Positions 28,031 to 40,099 of a stretch of 46,000 bases of DNA are shown here, in pieces. The stretch covers positions 696,501 through 742,500 of the forward strand of contig JACVTC010000020.1 of assembly GCA_016946835.1 (NCBI GenBank), in the 5' to 3' direction. The position numbers were made by a program, and so were the translations under genes. The notes under the pieces were generated by a model. The model made no database searches, had not been told where the DNA came from, and was given only the letters and a program-made list of their open reading frames with translations. Position 1 is the first letter of the stretch; each line of letters starts with the position of its first letter. The stretch comes from Neocallimastix lanati (nom. inval.). Its lineage: Eukaryota > Neocallimastigomycota > Neocallimastigomycetes > Neocallimastigales > Neocallimastigaceae.

Positions 28031-28622
28031 TTTTTATTCTTAATTTATATAAAAATTAATTTTTTCACGATACTAATTTTATTTTTTCTATCATCAAATT
28101 ATTTACCAATGAAATTAAAAGTAGATTTATATTTATATTTCAGAAAATCAATTATTTTATACATTATAAAACATTTTTAATAAAATTTGGACGAGTATTA
28201 ACATTTTTAATAAAACTTGTATAACTATAATTTATTTATTTTAAAATTTTTCTTTATTCTTTAATAACATAATAGTTAATATATAAATTAATTTTTTTTA
28301 ATTTGTTTTTCAAAATTTGATTTATTCTTTTATTGTGCATAATAGTAAAGATTAAAATTAAATTTATTTAAAATTTTAATTTTATTTTTTTTAATTTGCT
28401 AAGTATATGAAAATATTATAATTATTTTTTTTTTCTATAAAAATGGGAAAAAATTTCCTTTTTATTTTTTTTTTTTTATCATTAATTAAATTATATAATT
28501 TTAATTTTTTTTTTTAAAAAAAAAAGTTATATTTATTTTTGATAAATAAATACACATTTTTTTTTTTATTGTATAGTATAAATTTATAAATTATTTTATT
28601 AATTAATTTTAATTTATTCAAA

Positions 28623-30221
28623 ATGAAATTTTTTGTTTGTGCTAGTATTCTTAGTGCTACTCTTTTCAAATTAGCTAATGCTGCATGTGCTGGTCCATAT
28701 GCTCAATGTGGAGGGTAAATTTTTTTTTTTTCTTTAAAAAAAAATTAACTAAAATTTTAATTGAAATTATAACATATATATGAATAATAATAGAAGATAT
28801 AAAATTAAATATAAAATTTATAAATATATATAAATATTAATTATATATATATATTTTTTTTTAATATTTTATATAAATTTATTTATATATAATAATAAAA
28901 TAGTAATAACTTCTCTGGTGAAAAGTGTTGTCAAAGTGGTTACAAATGTGTTACCATAAATGAATGGTATTCCCAATGTGAAGTTGATAATTCAGCTCCA
29001 GCTGTTCCTCCAACTCCTCCTACTTCAAATGCTGCCCCATGGGAAAACCAAAATCCATGGGGTAACCAAAATCAACAACAACAAAATCCATGGGAAAACC
29101 AAAATCCATGGGGAAATCAAAATCAACAACAACAAAATCCATGGAGTAATCAAAATCAACAACAACAAAATCCATGGGGAAATCAAAATCAACCACAAGC
29201 TCCTCAACAACAACAAGCTCCTGTTAATAATAGTGGAAGTGGAAGCTCTCAGAATTTCTTCCAAAATGAAATTTATGCTAATCCAAAGTTTATTGAAGAA
29301 GTCAATTCTTCTATGGCTAAATTAGATGGTGATTTAAAGGCTAAGGCTGAAAAGGTTAAAAGTGTTCCAACTGCTGTTTGGTTAGCTTGGGAAGGTGCTC
29401 CAGGAGAAGTTGCTCAACATCTTGAAGCAGCTGGTACTAAAACTGTTGTTTTCATTATGTATATGATTCCAACTCGTGATTGTAATGCTAATGCTTCAGC
29501 TGGTGGTGCCTCCAGTCTTGAAGCTTACAAGGGACATGTTGATAACATTGCTAACACTATTAAGAGTCATCCAAATTCAAAGGTTGTTATGATTCTTGAA
29601 CCAGATACTCTTGGTAATCTTGTTACAGCTAATAGTGAAGCTTGTAAGAATGTTCACACCTTACACAAGAATGCTTTATCTTATGGTGTTAATGTTTTCG
29701 GTAGTATGAGCAATGTTAGTGTTTATATTGATGCAGCTCATGGAGCTTGGTTAGGTAATTCTACAGATAAGGTTGCAGCCGTTATTAAAGAAATCTTAAA
29801 TAATGCACCAAATGGAAAGATTCGCGGTTTAAGTACTAATATTTCTAACTACCAACCAGTTGCTTCAGAATATGGATATCATCAAAAGCTTGCTTCAGCA
29901 CTTTCAGCAGTAGGAGTTCCAGATATGCATTTCGTTGTTGATACTGGACGTAATGGAGTTGGTATTAGTTCTGACACCTGGTGTAACTTAGTTGGCACTG
30001 GATTTGGAGAACGTTCTAAGGGTAATCCAAACCCAGGTATGCCATTATTAGATGCATACATGTGGCTTAAGACCCCAGGAGAAGCTGATGGATCTTCTTC
30101 TGGAGCTAGAGCTGATCCAGGTTGTGCTAAATCTGATTCACTTCCAGGAGCTCCAGATGCTGGTCAATGGTTCCATGAATATTTCGTTCAATTATTAAAG
30201 AATGCTAAACCAGGATTTTAA
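28623..30221 (+). CDS. GH6 cellulase with N-terminal CBM1, copy C
   Basis: Exons 28623-28714 and 28904-30221 are separated by a 189-bp intron that again splits codon 31 in phase 2. The product is 469 residues: signal peptide 1-20, CBM1 at 22-56, the shortest linker of the four (61-144, five NPW units, one of them NPWS), GH6 domain from about 145. Active-site residues are D223, D265 and about D426. The last 302 residues are identical to copy D. More than 1.3 kb of 3' flank is also shared with D, so C and D come from the most recent duplication in the cluster. The signal peptide reads MKFFVCAS in place of MKFIVCAS. Confidence 0.94.
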
Positions 30222-32299
30222 TTGTTTAAATAATAGTATTTTTTATTGATTAAAAAGTATTATTTTATTAAATTAAATATTAATATAATTATTATTATTA
30301 ATATATTTTATAAAAATCAATTATAAAAACTTTTTTTGTAATCTATTTATTTTATACAATATTTTTTTTTTAAAAAAAAAGAAATATTTGCGAGAGAATT
30401 TTTCTTAATATTATATTAAGAATTTTACATGTAGATATTAATTATTTTAAAAAAAATTGAACAATAACCTAATTATACAATAAATATAAATATAATAAAA
30501 TAAATCTAAAATAATATAAAAATAATAATTTTATTTTTTAAAGTAAAGAATCATTTTATTACTATTTAGCAATAAAGTTAAATATTATAATTAAATTTTT
30601 GAATTATATTTATTTTGTAAAAAATTATTTATTATATGATATAATGTTAAAATTTTTGATTGAATTTACTATTTATTATATAAAATGTAAATATAACCCT
30701 TAATAATTAGTTAAATAAATTTATTAATATAATTATGTGGAATCGTTATTTATTATATAAAATGTAAATATAACCCTTAATAATTAGTTAAATATATTTA
30801 TTAATAATTATGTGGAATCGTAAAAGTAACATTGTAAAACTTAATAATGTTAAATATATATATATATATTTTTAAATTATTAATTCATGTGAAAAAGAAA
30901 AAGTAAATAACATATATATATATTTATCTACTAAGATTTTTTATTTTATTTTTTGCCTATTGTGGTTAGTGATTTTTACACTATGATCAATAAGCATACC
31001 ATTAGATCTATCGTTATCATTAGCGTCTAAATCGACACGATACGACAAAGAAAAAATTCTGTCACTGATTTAAATAATAATTATTATCCATAAGAAGTTA
31101 TCTTTGATTATTTTAAATTTATATTAATAAATAGTATTTATTCTTAGTATAAAAAAAAAAAAAAATTGGGACCTACATTTTTTAACATTATATTGTATAT
31201 TAATTTTAATAAATTCATTGTTGAAATTATTCGTAAAATATCTATTAATTATTCGTAAAATATCTATTCTATAAAATTATTTATTTAATTTTAAATATTT
31301 TTCTTTGATGTATATGTAAAAATATTCGTAAGTTTAATTAAATATTATGAAATAATTATTAAATACAATATCTCCCTTAAAAGAAGTATAGTACCAAGAT
31401 ACATCATAGTTTAATACATATATTAATAATATTGCCTCCAAATATATATATTATTTTTTGAAATAATATATAAAAAGAAAATAGTAATTAAAAAAATCTA
31501 TCTTTGTCTTTTTTTTTAAAATCAATAAAAAAAAAAAAAAACATAAATATGTTATGAAATTGATAATAATAAAATTTAAAATTAAAAAGTTTAATTAAAT
31601 GTCATCCAATCATTTTTACAATTTTTATTATTTATTTATTTATAATTTCTTTATTTATTATTTTTATTTTTGTTTATTTTTTGGTAATTAATATATATAT
31701 TTTATCTTTAATTTATATTAAAAATAAAAATGAACCAAAAATTGATATTAATTTATTTTTTTCTACCATTATAATATTTTATTTACCAATGAAATAAATA
31801 GTACAAATATAAACAATATTAATACTTTTGAAAATTTATTATTTTTAATTCATCAATTATCGTTCAAAATAAAACTTGAACAACCTTTACATTTATAATA
31901 AAAATTTGGGCACTGTTTCATTTTCGATAATGCTTGTGGAACAATAATTTATTTTTCAAAACTTAATTTATTATTTTATAATACATAATAGTAAAGATAA
32001 AAATTAATGAAAATTATTTGGTTAATTTTATTTTATACCTTTTATATTATTTTTTTTAATTGTTAAGTGGGTATATATATGAAAAAATTATTACTAAAAT
32101 TTTTTATAAAAGCAGAAAAAGATTTCTTTTTTTTTTTTTTTTTCTTATTAATAATTATTTGTGATGTATAAATTGTTTTTTTTTTTTTTAAAAAAACAAT
32201 AAATAATAAAAAAAATATAGTTTATGTAAAAATAAATAAAGCTTTGTATTATTAAATATTTATATAAGTTATTTTATTGATTAATTTAAATTATTCAAA
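30222..32299. other. Intergenic region between copies C and D
   Basis: The left part (30222 to about 31460) is duplicated after copy D, with small indels. It includes a tandem duplication of about 77 bp around 'atgtaaatataacccttaat' (30680-30835) and a coding-like relic at about 30955-31070. The right part is the 5' flank of D, with 'atttaccaatgaaataaata' at about 31781 and 'cataatagtaaagat' at about 31985. No intact gene is seen. Confidence 0.5.
30950..31068 (-). pseudogene. Coding-like relic in the duplicated 3' flank (C copy)
   Basis: On the minus strand, after an acceptor-like ttaaatcag at about 31068, one frame is open for about 40 codons and reads DRIFSLSYRVDLDANDNDRS followed by NGMLIDHSVKI.... 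GC content is well above the flanks. The same block occurs after copy D. The family is not recognised. It could be an exon remnant of an older gene or of a transposon. Confidence 0.3.
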
Positions 32300-34019
32300 A
32301 TGAAATTTATTGTTTGTGCTAGTATTCTTAGTGCTGCTCTTTTCAAATTAATTGACGCTGCATGTGCTGGTCCATATGCTCAATGTGGAGGGTAAATATT
32401 TTTAATAATATCTATAAATATAATATAATTAAAAATAACTATATATACATTGAATATATAAAAATGAAACGAAGTACTGATATTAAATAACTATTAATAT
32501 TATATATTTATTATCAATTAGAAACAATTTTTCTGGTGAAAAATGTTGTCAAAATGGATACAAGTGTGTTTCCATAAATGAATGGTATGCTCAATGTGAA
32601 GTTGATAATTCAGCTCCAGCAGCTCCAGCTCCATCTGCAGCTGCACCTCCTACTTCTAACGCAGCTGCATGGGATAATCAAAATCCATGGGGAAACCAAA
32701 ATCAACAACAACAAAATCCATGGGAAAACCAAAATCCATGGGGAAATCAAAATCAACAACAACAAAATCCATGGGAAAACCAAAATCCATGGGGAAATCA
32801 AAATCAACAACAACAAAATCCATGGGAAAACCAAAATCCATGGGGAAACCAAAATCAACAACAACAAAATCCATGGGGTAACCAAAATCAACAACAACAA
32901 AATCCATGGGGTAACCAAAATCAACAACAACAAAATCCATGGGAAAACCAAAATCCATGGGGAAATCAAAATCAACCACAAGCTCCACCACAACAACAAG
33001 CTCCACCACAACCAGCTCCTGCCGGTAATGGTGGAAATGGAAGTTCTCAAAATTTCTTCCAAAATGAAATTTACGCTAATCCAAAGTTTATTGAAGAAGT
33101 CAATTCTTCTATGGCTAAGTTAGATGGTGATTTAAAGGCTAAGGCTGAAAAGGTTAAAAGTGTTCCAACTGCTGTTTGGTTAGCTTGGGAAGGTGCTCCA
33201 GGAGAAGTTGCTCAACATCTTGAAGCAGCTGGTACGAAGACTGTTGTTTTCATTATGTATATGATTCCAACTCGTGATTGTAATGCTAATGCTTCAGCTG
33301 GTGGTGCCTCCAGTCTTGAAGCTTACAAGGGACATGTTGATAACATTGCTAACACTATTAAGAGTCATCCAAATTCAAAGGTTGTTATGATTCTTGAACC
33401 AGATACTCTTGGTAATCTTGTTACAGCTAATAGTGAAGCTTGTAAAAATGTTCACACCTTACATAAGAATGCTTTATCTTATGGTGTTAATGTCTTCGGT
33501 AGTATGAGCAATGTTAGTGTTTATATTGATGCAGCTCATGGAGCTTGGTTAGGTAATTCTACAGATAAGGTTGCAGCCGTTATTAAAGAAATCTTAAATA
33601 ATGCACCAAATGGAAAGATTCGTGGTTTAAGTACTAATATTTCTAACTACCAACCAGTTGCTTCAGAATATGGATATCATCAAAAGCTTGCTTCAGCACT
33701 TTCAGCAGTAGGAGTTCCAGATATGCATTTCGTTGTTGATACTGGACGTAATGGAGTTGGTATTAGTTCTGATACCTGGTGTAACTTAGTTGGTACTGGT
33801 TTTGGAGAACGTTCCAAGGGTAATCCAAACCCAGGTATGCCATTATTAGATGCATACATGTGGCTCAAGACTCCAGGAGAAGCTGATGGATCTTCTTCTG
33901 GAGCTAGAGCTGATCCAGGTTGTGCTAAATCTGATTCACTTCCAGGAGCTCCAGATGCTGGTCAATGGTTCCATGAATATTTCGTTCAATTATTAAAGAA
34001 TGCTAAACCAGGATTTTAA
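32300..34019 (+). CDS. GH6 cellulase with N-terminal CBM1, copy D
   Basis: Exons 32300-32391 and 32522-34019 are separated by a 130-bp intron in the same codon-31 position. The product is 529 residues: signal peptide 1-20 (ending LIDA-A), CBM1 at 22-56, the longest linker of the set (61-204, eleven NPW units alternating NPWENQ and NPWGNQNQQQQ), then the GH6 domain. Active-site residues are D283, D325 and about D486. The catalytic part is identical in protein sequence to copy C. The linker accounts for almost all of the 60-residue length difference from C. It is the last intact gene in the array. Confidence 0.94.
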
Positions 34020-35760
34020 TTGTTTAAATAATAGTATTTTTTATTGATTAAAAAGTATTATTTTATTAAATTAAATATAAATATAATTATTATTATTAAT
34101 ATATTTTATAAAAATCAATTATAAAAACTTTTTTTGTAATCTATTTATTTTGTAATATTTTTTTTTAGAAAAGAAAAAAGAAATACTTTGAGAGAGAAAT
34201 TTTCTTAATATTATATTAAGAATTTTACATGTAGATATTAATTATTTTAAAAAAATTGAACAATAACCTAATTATACAATAAATATAAATATAATAAAAT
34301 AAATCTAAAATAATACAAAAATAATAATATTATTTTTTAAAGTAAAGAATCATTTTATTACTATTTAGCAATAAAGTTAAATATTATAAATAAAATTTTG
34401 AATTATATTAGTATTGTAAAAAAATATTTATTATATGATATAATGTTAAAATTTTTGATAGAATTTACTATTTATTATATAAAATGTAAATATAACCCTT
34501 AATAATTAGTTAAATATATTTATTAATAATTATGTGGAATCGTTATTTATTATATAAAATGTAAATATAATCCTTAATAATTAGTTAAATAAATTTATTA
34601 ATAATTATGTGGAATCGTAAAAGTAACATTGTAAAACGGAATAATGTTAAATATATATATATATATATATATATATTTTAAATCATTAATTCATGTGAAA
34701 AAGTAAATAACATATATATATATTTAACTACTAAGATTTTTTATTTTATTTTTTGCCTATTGAGGTTAGTGATTTTTACACTATGATCAATATGCATACC
34801 ATTAGATCTATCGTTATCATTAGAGTTTAAATCGACATTATACGACAAAGAAAATATTCTGTCACTGATTTAAATGATAATTATTATCCATAAGAAGTTA
34901 TCTTTGATTATTTTAAATTTATATTAATAAATAGTATTTATTTTTAGTATAAAAAAAAAAAAATTGGGACCTACATTTTTTAACATTATATTTTATATTA
35001 ACTTCAATAAATTCATTGTTGAAATTATTCGTAAAATATCTATTAAGAAAATTTAATATATAAAGCATATGAAAATAACATAAAATTTATAATTATATAT
35101 AAAAATTTTATTATTCTATAAAATTATTTATTTCATTTAAAATTTAAATAAATAAATTAATAAATAAAAAATAAAATAAAGCAAGAAAAAAAAAAAAAGT
35201 ATATCATTTCGTCATAAAAAAACTTTAAAAATATTTTTTAAAAAATATTTTTAAATTATTCAGAATTATGATTTGCTAATTAAATGCATTAAATCTTCTT
35301 AATAGATATCTTTTTGAATAATTTAATAACGAGTTTATAATTTATAAAAGATATTAAAATTAAGTGGATTTTATTATTATTAACTTTTAATTTTAAATAT
35401 TTTTCTTTGATGTATATGTAAAAATATTCGAAAGTTTAATTAAATATTATGAAATAAATAATTAATACAATATCTCCCTTAAAAGAAGTATAGTACCAAG
35501 ATATATCATAGTTTAATACATATATTAATAATATTGCCTCCAAATATATAAATAATTTTTTGAAATATTATAAAAAAAAAAAGAAAAGAAAATAATTAAA
35601 AAAATTTATATTTATCTTTTTTTTTTTTAAAAAATCAAAAAAAATTACTTAAATGTAACAAAAATATATATATATTATTATTATTATATTTTTTTTAAAT
35701 AAACTTTTAAAAGAAGTTGTAATGATATTAATAATAATAAAATTTAAAATTAAAAAGTTT
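34020..35760. repeat. Duplicate of the copy C 3' flank
   Basis: Starting right after the stop codon, the sequence repeats 30222 onward: the 'ttgtttaaataatagtattt' start, the 'attttacatgtagatattaa' block (34222), the 77-bp tandem duplication, the coding-like relic and the 'tctcccttaaaagaagtata' block (35470 versus 31371). There is one extra segment of about 370 bp near 35040-35400 that is absent from the C copy or was lost there. Confidence 0.85.
34750..34868 (-). pseudogene. Coding-like relic in the duplicated 3' flank (D copy)
   Basis: This is the second copy of the relic at 30950. It reads DRIFSLSYNVDLNSNDNDRS then NGMHIDHSVKI... on the minus strand. Differences from the first copy include several amino-acid changes and no stops, which is too little data to tell neutral drift from constraint. 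Confidence 0.3.
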
Positions 35761-35940
35761 AATTAAACGGCATTCAATAATTTTTACAATGTTTATTATT
35801 TATTTTTAATTTTTTTATATATTAATTTATTATTTATTTATTTATTTATTTATTTATATATTTATTTATTATAATTTTTTCTTTTTTGCTAATTAATATA
35901 TACTTTTATCTTTAATTTATTATAAAAAATAATAGACAAA
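35761..35940 (+). promoter_or_regulatory. Orphan 5' flank of a missing cellulase copy
   Basis: This sequence follows the order seen about 600-700 bp upstream of copy D: 'cattcaataatttttacaat', TTTA runs, then 'ctaattaatatatacttttat' and 'ctttaatttat'. No cellulase exon follows. The homology stops near 35940, where an unrelated G-rich sequence (atggggggagggtgtcattt) begins. Confidence 0.55.
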
Positions 35941-36065
35941 AAAATGGGGGGAGGGTGTCATTTCGAAAATTTTTATTACATAAATTTGTATTTTGAGAAG
36001 TTATGGACTTTTAAAGTCAAAGCCTATTTTTTATTAACTTTATTTATTTATTTTATTAATTTAAT

Positions 36066-36087
36066 ATATTCGTTTTTAAACGAATAT
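36066..36087. repeat. Perfect short palindrome
   Basis: Ten-base arms atattcgttt and aaacgaatat with a two-base loop. It lies between the G-rich boundary at 35941 and the gag-like relic. It could be an element terminus or a protein-binding site. There is no second copy in the window. Confidence 0.6.
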
Positions 36088-36190
36088 TTTATTTTAAAGT
36101 TTTAATTTATTATAATTTCTTATTTATTATTTTCTAATTGAGAAGTTAACTAATTTCAATAAAAGTAATTTCAAATTTTATTTTAATTTC

Positions 36191-37437
36191 ATTTTTCTTA
36201 TTTTTACAATAGTATCTCAGAAGACGTCGATGAAATATTAAAAGATATGAAGAAGCAAATTAGAAATCGTAGAATCTCTATCCCAGGAAAAAAAAAAAAA
36301 TAAAGAAAAAGATGAAGAAATATCACAAATATCTAAAGGAAAAAATAAGAATAAAAATAAAGACAAAAGTAATAATTTCGAAAGTTGTGATGAAGACAAT
36401 ATTTGCGAGAAATTCAATAATAAAAGAAGTATAAATAATAAGAAAAAAAAAACATTGTTATTTATGTGATAGTGAAAACCATTTAGTTTACAACTGCCCC
36501 TTTTAATCCTAAGAATCCTCATAACAATATTAAACACATAGCAGAACAATTCCAAAAATTAAATATTTCAGTTGATGAAATAAACGATATTGAATTATGT
36601 TACGACAGTGATTCGGATAGCGATAGTAGTATAGTTAAAATAAAAGAAATAAATTTAATTGAAACTGAAAATAGTATAATGGAAACAAATTTAATTGAAC
36701 CTGAAAATAGTATCAAAGAAATAAATTTATGTGAAATAAGCACCACTTCAGAAGAAGAAAAAGAAGATAATAATGATAATCAATATTTTGAATTTAAAAC
36801 TATAGATGATACAAGAAAATTCAATTATGACACAAATTATTGTAATAACAGTGATGAAAACCACAAATTTAATAATAATAACACACCGAATAAAACAGAA
36901 AACACAAATATTTTTCAAAAAGAAAATAATATTAATTGCGATTTAAATAATTATTTTATTAATGGTATCTATGATAGCAATGAATATAATGACAGTAACT
37001 ATAAGAATTTAGGTATGAATATTAACATACGCAATAATGAAATAACAAGTATGAATAATAATATACATAATAATAAAATAGAAACTATGAATAAAAATAA
37101 TATTTCGAATAATTACCAAAATAATGAAAATAAAAATCCTGTTACGATAGATAAATATATAAAATTGAATCAATTCAAGATAAAATAAACAAAACAAATT
37201 GTAAATTGAACAAATTATTGAAATATTTGAATGAAATTGAAGAAAAGAACAATAACATCCAGAAAAATTATTAAAGAATATTTACAAATTATGAGATTTA
37301 ATAATACTTATTATGAAAATTATCAAAAACATATGAAAACAATTAATCAATATAATAATATTTTAAATGTTAATTACGATAATCCAAGAAATGAAATTGG
37401 TAAAAGTTTAAACAAAAATAGTCTAGGCGAAAAAACT
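36191..37437 (+). pseudogene. LTR-retrotransposon gag-like gene, frameshifted and interrupted
   Basis: The plus-strand reading can be followed through several frame changes: SEDVDEILKDMKKQIRNRR, then NKEKDEEISQISKG, then HCYLCDSENHLVYNCPF, then a long acidic and Asn-rich tail (36679-37188), and on to ...NYDNPRNEIGKSLNKNSLGEKTG. The motif C-x2-C-x4-H-x4-C at 36456-36497 is a retroviral-type zinc knuckle, as found in Gag nucleocapsid regions. Frameshifts fall in homopolymers (A-run at about 36290, A-run at about 36443, after CCCC at about 36500) and near 37180. The reading is then cut at 37437 by insertion of the MULE and resumes at 41058 as EKTGENYKYMMKN. No protease, integrase or reverse transcriptase is visible, so pol is missing. 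Confidence 0.6.
37429..37437. repeat. Target-site duplication of the 3.6-kb MULE (left)
   Basis: The 9-bp sequence gaaaaaact directly precedes the GGGAGAG terminus. It is repeated exactly at 41058-41066 after the CACACCC terminus. Nine-base duplications are typical of Mutator-like elements. Confidence 0.85.
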
Positions 37438-37629
37438 GGGAGAGTTGCATTTCGCCAAGTGGCGAATTATTAAAATGTTGCATTTCCCCAGATTTCATTT
37501 CGACAAGTGGCTTATTGATATAAATAAATGAATAAATAAATAAATAAAAATTCAAAATAATTTTTTTAAATAAATAAAAATTCAAAATAATTTTTTTAAA
37601 CTTGTTTTTATTATATTTTATAATTAATT

Positions 37630-38600
37630 ATAGATATTTTTTAAAATAAAATAATTATTAATAATATTTAATTATAAAAATAAATTTAATTATAAAGATA
37701 TATTTTAATATTTTGTAAAAAAAATAATATTATAACAATATTTTAATTATAAAAAAAATATATTTTTAAAATAATAATATTTTATCATAAAAATATATTT
37801 TAATGTTCTTAAGCTAACCTAATCTAATAAAGATTAAAAATACTTTAATAATTATTGTATTTATTCATTTATTCTCTTTTCAAAATAATTTTGATTATTA
37901 AAAAAATTATTATTATATATTTTAATATTTCGTAAAATAGTAATAAAATAATAATTTATAATATTTAATTATAAAAATATATTTAATTATAAAGATATAT
38001 TTTAATATTTTCTAAAATAGTAATAAAATAATTATTTAAAATATTTAATTATAAAATATATATTTAATTATAAAGATATATTTTAATATTTTGAAAGTAA
38101 TATTATAACAATATTTTAATTATAAAAAAAAATATATTTTAATGTTCTTAAGCTAACCTAATCTAATAAAGATTAAAAATACTTTAATAATTATTGTATT
38201 TATTCATTTATTCTCTTTTTAAAATAATTTTTACTATTAAAAAAAAAATTATTATTATATATTTTTATATTTCGTAAAATAGTAATAAAATAATAATTTA
38301 TAATATTTAATTATAAAAATATATTTAATTATAAAGATATATTTTAATATTTTCTAAAATAGTAATAAAATAATTATTTAAAATATTTAATTATAAAATA
38401 TATATTTAATTATAAAGATATATTTTAATATTTTGAAAATAATATTATAACAATATTTTAATTATAAAAAAAATATATTTTAATGTTCTTAAGCTAACCT
38501 AATCTAATAAAGATTAAAAATACTTTAATAATTATTGTATTTATTTATTCATTTATTCTCTTTTTAAAATAATTTTTACTATTAAAAAAAATTATTATTA
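37630..38600. repeat. 340-bp tandem repeats inside the MULE
   Basis: The block gttcttaagctaacctaatc (then taataaagattaaaaatac) begins at 37804, 38144 and 38484, exactly 340 bp apart, with almost no differences. Each unit contains several 'tttaattataaagatatat' sub-blocks. The sequence left of 37804 matches the end of a unit, and the last unit is partial. Confidence 0.9.
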
Positions 38601-38639
38601 TATATGACAGAATTCATTTGGTCAATTTTCTGTCATTTC

Positions 38640-38797
38640 TTAATAATTTATTATTTAATCAATAATTTTTATATTTAAATCATTTAAGCATTTCAACCAT
38701 AAGTCAATGAAATCATTTTCTAACACTTTCCTTTTTTTTTTTAATAGAATTTCCATATTTTTGTAATATTTAACCAAAGCTTTAATTTCCTCAGTTC

Positions 38798-38835
<38 letters not shown>

Positions 38836-40090
38836 TTCTTAAAATTCCAGCAGTTCTCCTTTTGTAATCAATGTAATATTATGATTCTTCTTTTTTGCAA
38901 TTCTGATAGTAATTGAAAAAAAGTTGGTTTTTTTTTTTGCAAATAATTTTTTTTTAAGTATTTATTAAAAGTTTCTGAAATATTATTTGTAATATGCTCA
39001 ATATTATCATAATAGTTCCAATTTTCAGTTTCAAAGTTAAATTAAATAAGTTTTTTTTAAAATATTCTAAAAATTCTAAAAATTGAACATAATTATGTTC
39101 TTGGCACTCACTTTTTATTTTACTATATATATCATATATATATTCAGGATTAATGAAAGGAAAGTTCGAAATATTGTTATATTAAATATATAAAAATTTA
39201 TTTTTTCTACTTTATTACCACATAATTCTTTTTTTTTTTTTTTTTTTTTTAATTTCTAATGCTCTTTTAAAATGCCATATACAGTATTTAATATTTGCAT
39301 TAATAAAAACTTATTGTGCAAGCATTAGATACAGCTTTTTCAAAATCGCAATGAAATATTTTTTGGTGTAATTTCAATACTATTATATTTACTAGAATTT
39401 TTTTTTTTTTTTTTTATTTCTTCAAATAATATTTCATAAGTTGTTTGCTTTTTATTTTTTAATATAGAAAAGGAAGTAGTGTAAAAAAACAATTTAATTC
39501 TGTAACATAGGTTCTAGTTATGAATACTTGATAACTAAATATAGGTGCAATATAAAATGTGCTATCCGCAAAAATATGTTTATTTTTAGAAAATAACTCT
39601 GCTTGGAATGGAGATTGAAAAAAACAATTAAATCATTATTTTTGAATATCATAAAATTTTCATCCCTTTTTTGTTTTATAATATTTTGAATTCATTGGGA
39701 ATTTCATTAAATGTTGTTATATCAGGAGGTAGTTGTTTTTCTCTTCTACTTCTTGTTACTTGGGATTTAATTGAATTATATCCTGGACATATAAGACCCA
39801 TACCTTGAGAAATGTCATCATATGTACGTTTTATATTTTACATTAAAAGGAATTGAATTTTTTTTGAAATTTCATCTTTAATTTTATTTTTTTTACAATT
39901 GATTTAGCTGTTCCAAATTTATTTTCAAGATGATTATGTGAGTCATCATATTCTAAGATTTAATTCTCATTATTTAAAATAATGAAAGATGGACATTGAT
40001 TTAATGTTTTATATTCTGTACATTTATTTTTTTTTTTTTTTTTGAATTGTCTTTCCGTTTGGATGAAAGATTAAAACTTATATTTTCTGT
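38640..40090 (-). pseudogene. MULE transposase with FLYWCH-type zinc finger, heavily mutated
   Basis: Minus-strand fragments in order: a Cys/His zinc-finger remnant (NQCPSFIILNNEN, stop, ILEYDDSHNHLEN; about 39920-40015), YDDISQGMGLICPGYNSIKS followed by ...PPDITTFNEIPNEF, then IFADSTFYIAPIFSYQVF (first catalytic Asp, about 39520-39575), FHCDFEKAVSNAC (second Asp, about 39325-39355), INANIKYCIWHFKRALEI (C-x-x-H motif, about 39250-39300) and TNNISETFNKYLKKN (about 38950-39000). This is the canonical order of a MULE transposase domain: D in D-S/G-T-F, D in D-F-E-K-A, then C-x-x-H and a TNN-x-x-E region. Multiple stops and frameshifts, several in homopolymers, show the gene is dead. Confidence 0.88.
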
Positions 40091-40099
40091 TTAAAATAA

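Noticed and set aside
35941-35965. G-rich sequence (atggggggagggtgtcattt) as a MULE terminus
   Set aside because: It resembles GGGTGTG...CATTTCG only partly. I found no matching inverted end or target duplication, so I report it only as a boundary.
36238-36555. Minus-strand open frame opposite the gag-like relic
   Set aside because: It is Leu/Phe-rich antisense of the Lys/Asn-rich gag reading, while the plus strand carries a zinc knuckle.
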